DNA of 64,000 nucleotides from Flaccisagitta enflata (lineage: Eukaryota > Chaetognatha > Sagittoidea > Aphragmophora), in assembly GCA_965153355.1 (NCBI GenBank), contig OZ231127.1:53506001-53570000 (forward strand), read 5' to 3'. Below are positions 12,014-23,307 of the stretch, piece by piece. How positions within the stretch are numbered: position 1 is the first letter of the stretch; each line of letters starts with the position of its first letter. Position numbers and translations under genes: made by a program. The notes beneath the pieces were generated by a model, which saw only the letters and a list, made by a program, of their open reading frames with translations, ran no database searches and was not told the origin of the DNA.

Positions 12014-12207
12014 GATAAAACGTGTCAAAAATTAACAAATGTTAAAAAATATCAAAATGGGTTTAAAGTGTAAGGTGTATTTCAATATCAACAATTCTTT
12101 TATCTTCACAAACAAAATCTTTTAACTTGAAAACAAGCATCGTACTTGAAATAGTGCTGTTCTGACAACCAGATTGATCCCATTTAAATCATTTTAAAGA
12201 GTTGTTT

Positions 12208-12621
12208 TACCACGCGAATAAAAAAAAAAGAGGCACTTTTACATAACTCATTTAGCTATAAAAATTTAAATAAACTAATTGAAATCTTAGACCATTTTAA
12301 AGCCCTTTGAAAGTACTTTTATTTGGCGCCAATCTGGTATTTCTATCTTTTTTCGTTTAGAAATGGCATCAGTTTGAGTAAAAATGTTGCCTGTTTCAGT
12401 TTCGCAATCCCTATGTAAAATGTTTCTTTTAGCAAAATAGTGCTTCTCTTTGCAGAGCTCTAGCTCCTAAACCGTTTGAGATACAGACCTTGGGTTGGTT
12501 TAAAATGAAAGATTTTTAAAAATCTTTTAAAAAGACTTAATTGAAAATATTTACAGTTGTTTTTTTGACCTGTTTTATTCATAAATAATGGGGTGCGTCT
12601 TTTTTTTTTATTCGCGTGGTA
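12208..12621. mobile_element. TA-flanked TIR element, copy 1
   Basis: Left end TACCACGCGAATAAAAAAAA then GAGGCAC; right end is the inverse (GTGCGTC, a T run, then ATTCGCGTGGTA). The interior shares phrases such as CTAAACCGTTTGAGATAC with the element at 53530-53917 and with a relic near 16570. Confidence 0.65.
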
Positions 12622-12999
12622 ATCCTTTAGTAATGCAACCAATACCGAGTCAGTTGATATTGATATATTGGATCGGTACTGTGATACTATGGTTCGAGCT
12701 GCATGATTTTACTTATGAAGATGGTTTTCCGTTAAATTGGATATTTGTGATATATCAAAGCGCACACGACTTTATGTATTGGCCTTGCTTTATTTCATTT
12801 TACTAGAAACTCGGCATTCCACAGAAATTTTGCCGTCTAGCTTCCGCCGGAAGGGAAACCGCAGACAAAGGCGCGGAGTCTCGATCTCGTTGAATGTTGC
12901 CATTTTTATTTCGCTGACTAATCATTGAAGCAGTTCAGAGTGGAATGATGTTATTACCCATGGAATATTTCTGGTGGGCTCTAGACCCCGTTTTAACTA

Positions 13000-13528
13000 C
13001 AGTGGACTACCGCCTTTTCGTCACCTGATTTAACGACATTTCGGATTTAACATCCAGGTTTCTTTGGTCCCAAATTTTTGCAGGTTTTTGTAATGTAAAT
13101 TTTACCTGATTTAACAACACCTGATTTAACATCCAAACCTGATTTAAAGTCGCTATTTTCAGGTCCCTAGGATCTTTTTTCCGGATTTAGTGACACTGAT
13201 ATTTTGTTTTATCTTTAGTATGTAATTTTTTTTACTTAAAATTTTTATTAAAGCTTTGATATATTATAAAATTGATGAAAAATATTTTAACATAAACTAA
13301 GACTTTAAACACAAAAGTGAACGAGATGTCGAATAAAAAAAACTATGAACATGAAGAATGAATTATCATCAGTAGATAAGCTTTTTATTGAAAAAATTTA
13401 AATCAAAATTAGCTATTTTTTGAGCGATATTCTTTATCCCACAAACTATTTATTGTATCTTATACTAATTCTTCCACATGACATTGTGAGCATTTACAAA
13501 GTAACATTTGTCCGACTGTTTTTGTTTA

Positions 13529-13563
<35 letters not shown>

Positions 13564-13809
13564 TTCTGTTTGTCTTTCTGTTTGTCTTTCTGTTTGTCTT
13601 TAGCTCTTACTGTTTCTTTGTCTGTTGACCATTTGCATTATTGCTTGAATACTAACTATAATAATTAATCAGGCACTGATGCTTGCCCTAATTGATTATA
13701 AAACTGTTTTGATGAATGAAGGAAAATTAAACATTCGATTTAACAACATTCGGATTTAACGACCAAAAATCCCTAGTCCCTTCAAGGTCGTTAAATCGGG
13801 TTCCCACTG
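13000..13809. mobile_element. Tigger/pogo-like non-autonomous element
   Basis: Both ends read TA-CAGTGG. The arms contain repeated GATTTAACGAC and GGATTTAACG phrases, as in Tigger-type termini (CAGT...GATTTAACG). TA at 12998-12999 and 13810-13811. The AT-rich interior has a (TCTG)n tract at about 13536-13600 and no transposase frame. Confidence 0.72.
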
Positions 13810-13868
13810 TAGTTATCAAAACCACACAGTCACACCACACACAGACAGACAGACGACAGAAACGCGCA

Positions 13869-13870
<2 letters not shown>

Positions 13871-13951
<81 letters not shown>
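13871..13951. repeat. (CA)n microsatellite
   Basis: About 80 bp of AC dinucleotides in HP1 intron 1. Confidence 0.95.
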
Positions 13952-13954
<3 letters not shown>

Positions 13955-14199
13955 TCCAAGGAAACGACATTAATGTCTTATCTTTAGCCGTAGACTAGCG
14001 ACGTTATAAGAGGCTTTGTCCGTTCGTTGGTCCGTCGGTCCGTCGCAGGAGTTGAAAAGAGTGAGAATGCCCATTCAAAATGCTGCGTGGGGGAGGGGGA
14101 AGGGTATTGAGTCAATAGTACTGACGACATTGTAACCCCGGGGCCCGGGTTACTTGTCGACATAACAGGCTGCCGAAAAAGAGAATGGCAACTTAACAT

Positions 14200-14334
14200 A
14201 ACAAGACCAAGTAGGCCAATAAGGTGCGACGTGTGGATCGTCCTACGAATGCGTTGCCGAACAACCGACCGACCGACCGAACAACCGACCGACGGACACA
14301 GCCAGACTATAGAGGTGTTTTGTCGCACCTAAAA
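14200..14334 (+). mobile_element. Helentron-like (HINE) element, AGGTGCGACG subfamily
   Basis: 135 bp: AACAAGACCAAGTAGGCC, 5' repeat AGGTGCGACG (14222-14231), (CGAC)n-like tract, TATAGAG, then TGTCGCACCT and AAAAA. It is the same subfamily as 48134-48263. It ends about 23 bp from the HP1 exon 1 donor. Confidence 0.78.
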
Positions 14335-14357
14335 ACAAATGTATGTATGAAACTCAC

Positions 14358-14778
14358 CATCCCATTTGATGAGGTATTCGACGTTGCCATTTTTCAATCT
14401 CTTCGCCAGGATTCTTTCCACTTGATAAAGTCCCTCTTCACCTTGGACCACCATTTCTCCGGTTACTTCTTCACCTTGCTCTTCTTCTACCTCGCCGTCT
14501 TCTGTTTCTCCTTCGTCATCCACGCCATCTACACCACTTCCGTTTTCCACGCCGCCGCCGCTGCCGCCGTCGACGCCATCATCCGCAGCTGTATTGTCAT
14601 CACCTTCGTCGATCACCATGCCATCCGCTTCCTCTTCCTCATCCTCCTCCACTTCCTCCTCCATCTCTTCCCCTATTTCTTCCACTTTCTCCTCTTTTTT
14701 CGCCCCGTCGTGAGTTCTTTTCTTAGTGTCCACCGAATTGCCAGATTTGGAAGTGTCTTTTGAAGGGATCATTTTCAT
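14358..14778 (-). CDS. HP1: HP1 homolog, exon 1: acidic N-terminus and first half of chromodomain
   Basis: 421 bp from ATG (14776-14778) to donor GGGATG|GTGAGT, ending in phase 1. About 115 residues precede the chromodomain. They include a KKRTHDGAKKEE stretch and then long Glu/Asp and Gly-rich runs. The chromodomain starts GLYQVERILAKRLKNGNVEY and LIKWDG. Tyr of YQVE and Trp of IKW match two aromatic cage positions that bind methylated H3K9 in the family. Typical HP1 N-termini are about 20 residues, so this acidic extension is unusual. The open frame continues upstream to 14904, so the start is a choice: I used the first ATG before the Lys/Glu-rich part. An earlier ATG, at 14774-14772 or further 5', is possible. 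Confidence 0.85.
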
Positions 14779-14791
14779 ACTTGGCCTTGTT
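14779..14791 (-). other. Helentron-like 5' terminus abutting the HP1 start codon
   Basis: On the minus strand AACAAGGCCAAGTA runs directly into the ATG. The same 14 nt open the element at 58706. No matching 3' hairpin in this orientation was found. Confidence 0.4.
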
Positions 14792-14904
14792 ATAATTCGC
14801 TCGCGAGTGAAATTCTTTACAATGACGGGAACAAATTCATGATGAAAATGTAAAAAGAAAAGGTGATAGCTGAGGTTGAAAAAGACCCAGATGATGCCGT
14901 TCAA

Positions 14905-15188
14905 GTGAGAAAAATGTATATCGACACAACCGACTGATACACCGACGCATACGAGACCTAATTCAATCCTTCGATCGCAGCTTGGACCGTGATGACAAGG
15001 ATATTAAATATTTTGGACACAAGTGTATGCAAAGTGTCTTATATTTAGGTGTATGAAAAGTGTCTTTTATTTAGTGAGCAATGTTGTCCCAAGTCATGAG
15101 TAACAGTGGAAAAATAAAAAAAGAGACAAAATGTTTTTCAATGTTTTGCATTCATCAATTAAGAACAAGTGACGCGAGTCACAATATC
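14905..15188. other. Intergenic, nothing recognised
   Basis: Upstream of the HP1 gene. No promoter element could be identified with confidence. Confidence 0.3.
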
Positions 15189-15366
15189 GTTGCGGACGGG
15201 TGGGTAGGGGCATCCAACCTCCATCCTCACCCAAAGTCCCCAACTCACATGCACAAAAAGCATCTAAAATGCTAGTTTCCACACTTTTCGACTCGTGTTC
15301 ACGGACCAACGGACCAACGGACCGATGGACGGACAAAGCCTCTTATAGAGTTGCGTGTCCGCAACT
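15189..15366 (+). mobile_element. Helentron-like element, GTTGCGGAC subfamily
   Basis: 5' repeat GTTGCGGAC (15189-15197), GGGTGGG-rich body, (GGAC)n-type tract, CTTATAGAG, hairpin GTTGCGTGTCCGCAAC (15350-15365), then TAAAAA. The extreme 5' end lacks the AACAAGGCC phrase. Confidence 0.6.
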
Positions 15367-15629
15367 AAAAACATAGCAAAATCCGTAACCATTTGAAAGC
15401 TGTTTTAAAGATCTTTGAAATTGAACCATGCTGGTTGTCGTAGCTGTTTTTTTTTAGAAATGACAAGAATAAAGAGTAGATGTAGGGGGCGAAGACAGCG
15501 GGGATAAAAAAGCTTGCTCATAATTGAATTTCAGGGATCTGGGCAAACTGAGGACGCTTAATAAAATCGTGGAAATAAAAAATGTTTAGCATTACTGGTT
15601 TTGATGTTTTACATACTTTTCTTACTAAA

Positions 15630-16400
15630 AAAGTAAGAAAAAAAAGTAACACTTATCCTACGACTTTCTTTTAGAACTCGCCTCCACTGAGTTTTTTTCA
15701 AAGTCAGAGTTGACCTTCCAATGTATCATTGCGCGCCAAAAAAGAGAGTCAAGCTTACTAAAACCGACAAATAAAGGGACAGACAAATATAAATACACAG
15801 ATGCGCAGGCACTTCATTACTTCACCTAAGGTGACTCTGGCTGTATGCAGCAGGCTGCGTCACGCAATTTGGCACTGTGGAAGAAAAAGTTTTGGAAAGA
15901 GATGACGCTTGTGCATAACTCACCACAGCATAGTGAGACAGCAACGATGACAAGGAAAATTGCACCTTAAAAATCACCTTTACATACATGTTCATCCGAG
16001 AAAGGAAGTAGATCAAGAAAGAAAAGTGGAATATCTTCCAAACCTGATGAATGATATCGGTGGAAAAAAAATTGACCATCTTATACATGAAATGCTTTAG
16101 ATAAAAGAGCAATTTCATTGTCTGCGCTTTAGTTGACCTTTACGTCCCTGGACTTTAACTCTGAGCGCAAAAAGAGAAAATTGGGTCAAACATCATGTTA
16201 GTAATATCAATATCAAAAATTGTAGTTGCTTTGATCTGTTGTTTTTACGTTGGAATCCAAAGCAGGTTTTCAAGCTCTTTCAATCGAATCCACTACCGGT
16301 AATGTAGATGCTGGCGTTTGCCCATCGTGGCGCTATCTTACACGCAGTTGAATTCAAATTCAGAGCAAAATTAGTACTGTTTCACGCGACAAGTGATACT
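15630..16400 (-). repeat. Interspersed repeat, copy 1 (inverted relative to 54040-54810)
   Basis: Phrases AGTAACACTTATCCTACGAC, the TTGACCTTCCAATGTATCAT block and the GAATTCAAATTCAGAGC block all recur in reverse order and orientation at 54040-54810. About 770 bp, diverged, no intact frame. Confidence 0.65.
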
Positions 16401-16861
16401 TTTTCAAGCCCTAGTAGATGGTCAAGAGCGTAAAAGCTAGATTGAAAAAGCTGTATCTTGACTTTTTGTTAGTTCATAAGAGATAAAGAGAAAAAAATTA
16501 TTTGAACTTTTTTTTTAACATTACTCCAAAGATGTTTGAGTTATCTTTCATTTAGGACCAATCCCAGATTTGTAACTCAAACCGTTCAAGAGTTAGAGCT
16601 TGTCAAAGTTAACTACTTCTTTTAAAAACCTTTTTAATTAAACGAATAAAGCTAGAATAACCAGCAATGTCTCATTTAAAAGATCTTTCGCAGAACTTTC
16701 AAACGGTTACTGATTTTTTTATAGTTTAAATCTTCAGTTCAGCACAAATCAGCTTAACAAGTTGGCTCTTTTTTTTTTTTGCCACTGTTAACTAAGATGC
16801 TTCATGCTTCAAAGAAACGCGAAGGTCAAAACCATGCAGATATACTGAGCATGTGCCCAAT

Positions 16862-16953
<92 letters not shown>

Positions 16954-17727
16954 TGAGTGAGGGAATGTCTGAAGAAAACAAGGTCATGGTGAGGGAAATC
17001 GAAATTTCGCAATTATATGGATAGCGTGGTAAGCCGAAGAAGCGGTCAGATGTGAAAGTCAGTGCACAGTGCATGAGATGTAATGTCGCTGAAATGACTG
17101 GGATGGTTAAACAAAATGTTGATAGGATAGTGATACGAAATCAATCAATCAAAATAGTCTGTTACTTTGTTGGCGTTAAGGCAGGTCATGGTTTTGGTTC
17201 TACTCTTCTACTTTAGTACTAGCAGTGCTATGAGAGTAATCTTAGTACAGCCTAACAGGTGTTATGTATTGTTATAAGGAAATCCAGTGACGAGATATGA
17301 TGTTGATACGACCATGAGGCAAGAGGCCATGCCTATGCAATTTATTATGCTCTACCTTTTCATTTGCAGAGATGATAAAGAGCAGTTATTTTTCAGAATT
17401 TAGCCCAAAATGATCGGGTAAATGTATACCATGGTCGCGAACGGGTGTCTGGAAGCAGTTTTCAAACAGGCATATCAAATATTTGGGCAAGGAGTGAGAA
17501 GGAGAGGTTGAAAACAACATTGCAACATAGAAACGACAGATCGTTTTCATTGCAGATTCTCGCCGGCTGATCAGTGTTTGGAACCAAAGAAAGCTTGTGA
17601 AACAAAATGCCCAAGTTTCATGAATGAGGGTGATCATGCGACGCTTTTCTAGAGGTCGCTTTATTTCAAAAAGCACACAAACAAACGGCATTTTTTGCCT
17701 CATAAATGTGTCAAACATAATCTTTCT
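16401..17727. other. Gene-less stretch with (GA)n microsatellite
   Basis: A GA run lies at about 16866-16951. A relic of the 12208/53530 element family (AACTCAAACCGTTCAAGAG) is near 16575. No gene recognised; open frames are chance or repeat-derived. Confidence 0.5.
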
Positions 17728-17862
17728 AGTCGTGGACACCTGACTCTACACCTTGCCGTGTCGGTCGGGCGTCCCGTAAAATTTTTGCATTCCGAGGGGT
17801 TTTCGCACTACTGCTCCTTCCCGACCGTCCGCGACTGGATTGCCGTGTTTCCGGCCCTGTTT
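17728..17862 (-). mobile_element. Helentron-like element, AGTCGTGGAC subfamily
   Basis: Hairpin AGTCGTGGACACCTGACT at 17728 on plus. The 5' subterminal repeat GTCCGCGACT (17827-17836) pairs with it. On the minus strand it opens AACAGGGCCGGAAACACGGC. 135 bp. Confidence 0.6.
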
Positions 17863-19105
17863 TAATACTAATATAGATCACACGCTTTTGACTGAGTAAC
17901 CACGGAATTTTTCTTTTTTGAGGCTCATTGTTATCATTTGAATAACCATTTGAGGCTCAATCCGTTGCTAAATTGTTGTTATTTTTTCTCATCTGTCTTC
18001 TAAAGTAAGAATCGAATTGATTGCGATGTCTTTACTCTCATTCCTTATTAGAATGGGCTCAATTTGGACATTTGAATAATTAACAAACACTTTTCATGTA
18101 CAACTTACATAATTAGAGCCTAATCTAATTGGAAAATTGATCTGTACTTGATCTTCAGTCTATGGAAGAAATATCTCTTATGATTACAGCATTAAAACCT
18201 TTCAAAATTGAAACAAATACTGACGCAGATAGCAGGTGAGACCGTGAGAGGAGTAACAAATTACGACTGAACAGAGATGGCAAGCAATGACAACTAATAG
18301 ATAGGACGTTGTTTGATTTTGCAAATGGGACAACATGATTGGTAAAAGACAGAGGGACAGAAAAGAGACAGAATGGAGACAGAAAGACCAACAGGGAGGC
18401 AAATATTTATAGTTTTTTACTCAAAGAAAGAGAGACAGACAGAGAGGGACCAACTATCAGGCAGAGATTTTTAGAAACAGACAGTCAATCATACAGTCAA
18501 TCATCGGGGAAAAAAGTCAAAGTCAGTCGTTGACTTTTTGACATACACTTTTCTTTTTCTTATTACAAACTTTTTCATAAGAGACATGAGCCTGAGATTT
18601 CTTGTCTTCTACATTTAGCTCATTTTTTTTACTAATTCAAAATAGGATAGATAGATGTTTTGAAGTAGGCATGCAAATTCAAGAAAGCATGTCAGTGAGC
18701 ATAGCTGGTTGTCTGATTTTGAGTACTTTAGCTCATCAAGTTTATTTGGCTCAGTTCTATTTTTCTCTGATTTTAACTGCAATCAATAAACGCAATTACT
18801 CTTGATTTGATAGATAAAAATAATTGCAGTGACTAAAAATGAAAGCTTGGTGAAAAGTGACCAATGCTTACGACTTTAGTCCGGAATACTGAGGCCAGCT
18901 CAGTAATTCCCAGTTTCTTTTCTTAGAATCAAAGGTCAATCATTATTGCCATTTTCTTCTTCCTCCTTCACTCACCGATGCAGATTATTGAGCTCTGTTG
19001 ATTTCTATGCATTCTCATACCACCTCTTTTCCAGATTCTTTCTCCTCATTCAAAAGACTCAAAAGAAAGAAAAACTGATATTTTCATCAAGACTGGTCTC
19101 TTTTT
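17863..19105. other. Gene-less stretch
   Basis: Contains another GCATGTCAGTGAGCATAGC phrase (about 18687), an uninterrupted form of the 5710-6413 insertion site. No gene seen. Confidence 0.4.
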
Positions 19106-19316
19106 AGTCGCGTGCACGCGACTCTACAACCCGCTCTGTCCGTCGGTCCATCGGTCGGTCGGTCGGTCGGTCCGTCTGTCCGTCACGCTTAGCTTTTTGC
19201 AGCGTTTACGAACGGTTTTGGGGTTACTGCTCCTGCCCAACTGTTTGGTTGGTCAATTTCATCACTGCCCCTGCCCACCCGCACGCGACTAGGGTAGCCA
19301 TGTATCCGGCCTTGTT
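19106..19316 (-). mobile_element. Helentron-like (HINE) element, AGTCGCGTGC subfamily
   Basis: 211 bp. Perfect hairpin AGTCGCGTGCACGCGACT at 19106-19123 and matching GCACGCGACT at 19281-19290; 5' end (minus) AACAAGGCCGGATACATGGC. Nearly the same layout as 11160-11396 and 55052-55248. Confidence 0.82.
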
Positions 19317-20553
19317 TCCTCATGGCGACAGCCGCCATTACTAACACCTCTCACATAATTAAACAAACTGGCGAAATGATCAAAATTGATAGAAATATTG
19401 CATTCAGTGGGCTGAAATTTGACACAGAGGTAGCTAAAATGTAGTATTTTTGCAAGCCAGGAAAAAATTGTGCCTCCGGGAAAGTGTGAGGCTCTCGGAA
19501 AGTGTAGTGCCAAAAATCCAGTGAAAGATTTTGACAGATTTTGACAAGGAAATTTTTGATGATGAGACAACATAAACCTTTTTAAGATTTATCCAGGAAA
19601 AGGCAAGAAAACATCATTCTCAGCTTCTTGTATCACTAACAGATAAAAATGAATCAACAGTACCAAGATACAGTCAGTGACAGCTGCAGAAAATCCCTTG
19701 TCAAACAGAAAGGTTCTAGCGACAAATTTGAAGTTAAACAAACCTAAAATTTGCATGATATCATTTGATGAAGCTATTTACAGCTTTTAAATGACATGAT
19801 TCAAAGTTTGTTTGTAGAACCCTAATGGGAATGAAACTTTTTGAAATTATCATTAACCTGGACTCATGCTTTGGACTTTGAAAAAGCAGATATGGCCATG
19901 TTCTGACCCCAGTTCGCCTAATTTTGTGAGAGGTGTTAGTACAAAAACAAACAAAATTCCGATCAGAAAAAGCAGACAGAGTGGCACAGACAGACAGAAA
20001 GACAAATAGATTGACACAGACAGACAGATAGACAGACAGACAGAAAAGTGGATTGAAAGAGAGATTCAAGAAGATTTGGACTCGGCGGGGTCGAGACAGG
20101 GAGACAACTGGACAGAAAGACAGAAATACAGAAAAAAGCGACTGAAGGGCGGACAGACAGGAAGAAAGACAAGCAGGGCTGATGGCAAATTGCGATAGTG
20201 AAGAAAGTGAATGGTGCCGTTGGTCACGAGCCTCATTGAAAAAAGAAATTCATTCACTGGAGAAACGCAATTCCGGGAAAAAGATAACTAAAAAAGAAAC
20301 TTCACAATCTCAATTTTTAAAAAAAAGGAAATGTGGAAAGAAAGTAAAGTAGCTAAACCATAATTTAGCTCTTGGCTGAATGATAGCATGATAGCATGAT
20401 AGCATGATAGCAGCTAGCAGAATGCTCTGCGGCATCCTTGCGGGACAAAATAATCTTTCCCCCTACTGCCTTCGTATTGTTAGCCATTTATTTCATTTTT
20501 ACTTTTTTAAAAAGTTGATTCGAGTCATTCCAGGGGTCATGTAGGTATCAAAA

Positions 20554-20602
<49 letters not shown>

Positions 20603-20784
20603 ATCTGGGTTAATCATTACCGGTTTTCATTGGTGGTACGTTTGCATTGTTTTTGGCCTAGGGAAGAGCGAATAGGCTAGAAAAAATGAACAGAAATACA
20701 TTTTGTCCGTTGCGGTCACGTTTGACGAGACCTGACGCCCTTTTGTCTTTTGTTTTTAGCGGTCAACCACTTGAAAGCGGGTAA
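19317..20784. other. Gene-less stretch with (CAGA)n tracts and (CT)n
   Basis: CAGA-rich tracts lie at about 19975-20045 and 20100-20170, an ATAGCATG repeat near 20385-20410, and (CT)n at about 20560-20600. The minus-strand serine/leucine-rich frames are artefacts. Confidence 0.5.
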
Positions 20785-20905
20785 CGAGTTAGGGTTAGGG
20801 GTAGAGTTTGTTTTAGGGTTATGGATAAGGTCAGGGATAGTCTTAGGGGTGAGGTTAGGGTTAGGGTTAGGGCTAGTGTTAGGGGTAGGGGTGTTTTAGG
20901 GCATA
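20785..20905. repeat. Degenerate TTAGGG repeats
   Basis: Interrupted GTTAGGGTTAGGG units at the left edge of duplication copy 1. A shorter version (23308-23350) starts copy 2. Confidence 0.7.
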
Positions 20906-22618
20906 ATATCTACTCGCCGATTGAAAATTTGCTCTGGCGGAATTTTTGGGAAATTCAAGTGCGACTTCATCTACAAAATTACCTAGGTTGCCCCTACTCA
21001 ACTGTCCGCAACAATATTGTGACCCCGCGTTACGCTGAGGAGAATACACTTTTTTTCATGCAGGGACCAAGAGGAGGGCCCAGATCTTTTTATTTTGATG
21101 TAATTAATGTATTCTGAAAATTTCAGGACCATAGAGGTTCTTAACCATTCATCATATTGCACTTGAAAAATGATTTATCCTTAAGGGGGCCAAAATTTCA
21201 AAATCATTTTTCCTCAATTCTGATGCCAGATTCAGATTCCTTGTAAAAAATTATGTAAGATACTATATTTTCTATCTTCAAAATTTTGTTTTTAAGCTGA
21301 AAAAATGAAAAAAACCTCTAAAAAGACCCTGTTTTTTAAAAACCCTTATTTTTTGAGTTTTTTTGCATTTGAAAAAAAAATATAGTATCCTACATAATTT
21401 TTTACAAGGAATCTGAATCTGGCATCAGATTTGAGGAAAAATGATTTTGAAATTTTGGCCCCCTTAAGGATAAGCCATTTTTCAAGTGCAATATGATGAA
21501 TGGTTAAGAACCTCTAACGTCCTGAAATTTTCAGAATACATTAGTTACATCAAAATAAAAAAATCTGGGCCCTCCTCTTGGTCCCTGCATGAAAAAAAGT
21601 GTATTCTCCTCAGCGTACCCCACGTCACTTGTTTTATTTGAAATCTAATTTTGGGTCTCTTTCCAACAGATTTTGTACATCGCCGTAAATATAGTTATGG
21701 CAAGGCATTGTCTATTATACATAATAGTATAGCAGATTAAAGTTTCATTTCTAAATTCCAACAAAACTATATAACCCAGATCAACTTGGCTGTTTTTTAG
21801 TCTTATATTCTCTATCCATTACACTCTTATCAGTTTTTAAGGATCAGTAAAATCTTTCTGAGACTGGGAAGTCCTTAAATTTTTGCAGATTTAAGGCTGA
21901 AATTTTCTAAACATGCACTCTGTATTTCAGAAATGTCGTAAGTTTTGAAAGAGGGTGAATTTAAATCAATTTTTTGCCGGATTCTTTTGCTTTTTATCAA
22001 AACTGCAGAATGTTCTTTTTTGTTTGTAACATTACTTGACAACATCTCTCAGCTCCCTGGCGTTAAAAAACCTCGGCAATGGCTCATTTTGTAGGAAATA
22101 AGAGAGCATTTGTAAATTCTTGTAATTCTAATCAAGTCTTGAATTTTTTTACATTAACCTGACCGCTGCCATAGGTAAGGAAGCATTAGACAAAACTGGC
22201 AAAAAAGGGTTTTCCATGGAATATTTCTTCTTCAAGTGGCTCTATTATCTGAGGGGATTGAGAAAAAAGTGCCAGGTCGGTCACAAACTAAAGCTACTTA
22301 AGACTAGTTTTAAGAAAAATTAAAAAAGAAGTACTTTACAATGAAAATTTACACAAAGAATGCAAGAAAGTGGCGCCTTTAACCAGATTTGGCTCCAAAA
22401 TTGACTCCCAGCTCATAAAACTTACTCAGGATAGTGACAATGTACTTAAAATTCAATTCATCTCAAAAACAAATTCAAAATACCTTCCATCTGAGGCCAA
22501 TCTGGGATCAAACAGTCAAGAAATAAGAGCAATTTAAAGAAAGACTGTTCAAGTGAGAAATTTTGCCAGTTCGATAGTTCAGTTGTGACCCAGCCTGTTC
22601 CTTATGTGTTTAGAGGAT
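20855..22618. repeat. Segmental duplication, copy 1
   Basis: Near-identical to 23308-24422 from the TTAGGG-like start through CCTTATGTGTTTAGAGGA, apart from a 588-bp foldback insertion (21030-21617) and about 70 bp near 22450-22520 that copy 2 lacks. Includes a CACTCTTATCAGTTTTTAAG terminus related to the element at 45529-47874. No coding function seen; the 20821 open frame is repeat-derived. Confidence 0.85.
21030..21617. mobile_element. Foldback element with ~265-bp arms
   Basis: Arms start TTACGCTGAGGAGAATACAC and end with the inverse GTGTATTCTCCTCAGCGTA. Flanks are CCCCGCG (21023-21029) and CCCCACG (21618-21624), a 6/7 match. The duplicate at 23480-23490 preserves the uninterrupted site CCCCGCGTCACTTG. 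Confidence 0.85.
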
Positions 22619-23307
22619 CAGATTCTTTTAAATTTCCAAGAAGTCACAAATCATTAAATGCTCACTTATTACCTACAAAAAAAACCATTGCAAAAGTAAA
22701 TCGCTGGCCCAAGGGCTGAGTAGTGCTGTCCTTTAATGTTACAAACAAAAAAAACATACTGATGATACTATTTGAGAAAAAAATATGTCCTTACTCAAGA
22801 AAAAAAGCTATTATTTTGTAATTATATGATATCTAAAGTGATAAACCGCGGTTTTGAGGAATATTTTTGCGAGAAAAACATGTTTCAATAAATTCCTTCT
22901 GACAGAAAAACTAGAAAGCGTTTCGCGGGTTTGAAGGTACCAAACAAAAGAGGAAAGAATGGTAAAAGACTAGAGAAAAAACAGCGTAAAAAATTGGTTG
23001 TTACTATGAATTTGAATCGACGTTAGTTACACTTCATCCAGTTATGGAGCACTTCTTAAAAAAACAAAATTGTATAGTTGGGGGTGAATCCCCTCGGTGT
23101 GGAATTTCTCATTAGTATAGTTTGAGTATAGTATAGTATTAGTGTAGTATTAGTATGATGATAGAAAACTTTTTATTCTCTTTCTTACTGTACTAGTCTG
23201 CATTTCCACGGACAGGGGATTTAGAGTGTTTTTTAGTCTTAAAAACAAACTGTCATGATACTGAAAATGCAGTGAAGCTGTGATTGGTTGATACTTTGAA
23301 GTTGGTA
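22619..23307. other. Gene-less AT-rich spacer between duplication copies
   Basis: AGTATAGTATTAGTGTAG-type short repeats at about 23115-23160. No gene seen. Confidence 0.4.

Larger units (their letters stand above)
11539..12788 (-). mobile_element. Helentron-like element with two nested insertions
   Basis: Hairpin GGCGTGCTACGCGACT at 11540 opens the plus-strand view and GCACACGACTTTATGTATTG with GGCCTTG closes it near 12764-12788. Between them lie a hAT MITE (11685-12013) and a TIR element (12208-12621). The pairing of the two ends is imperfect, so the boundaries are inferred. Confidence 0.5.

Noticed and set aside
14224-14763. Plus-strand 179-residue frame opposite the acidic HP1 exon
   Set aside because: Antisense shadow of the HP1 exon 1 coding sequence.
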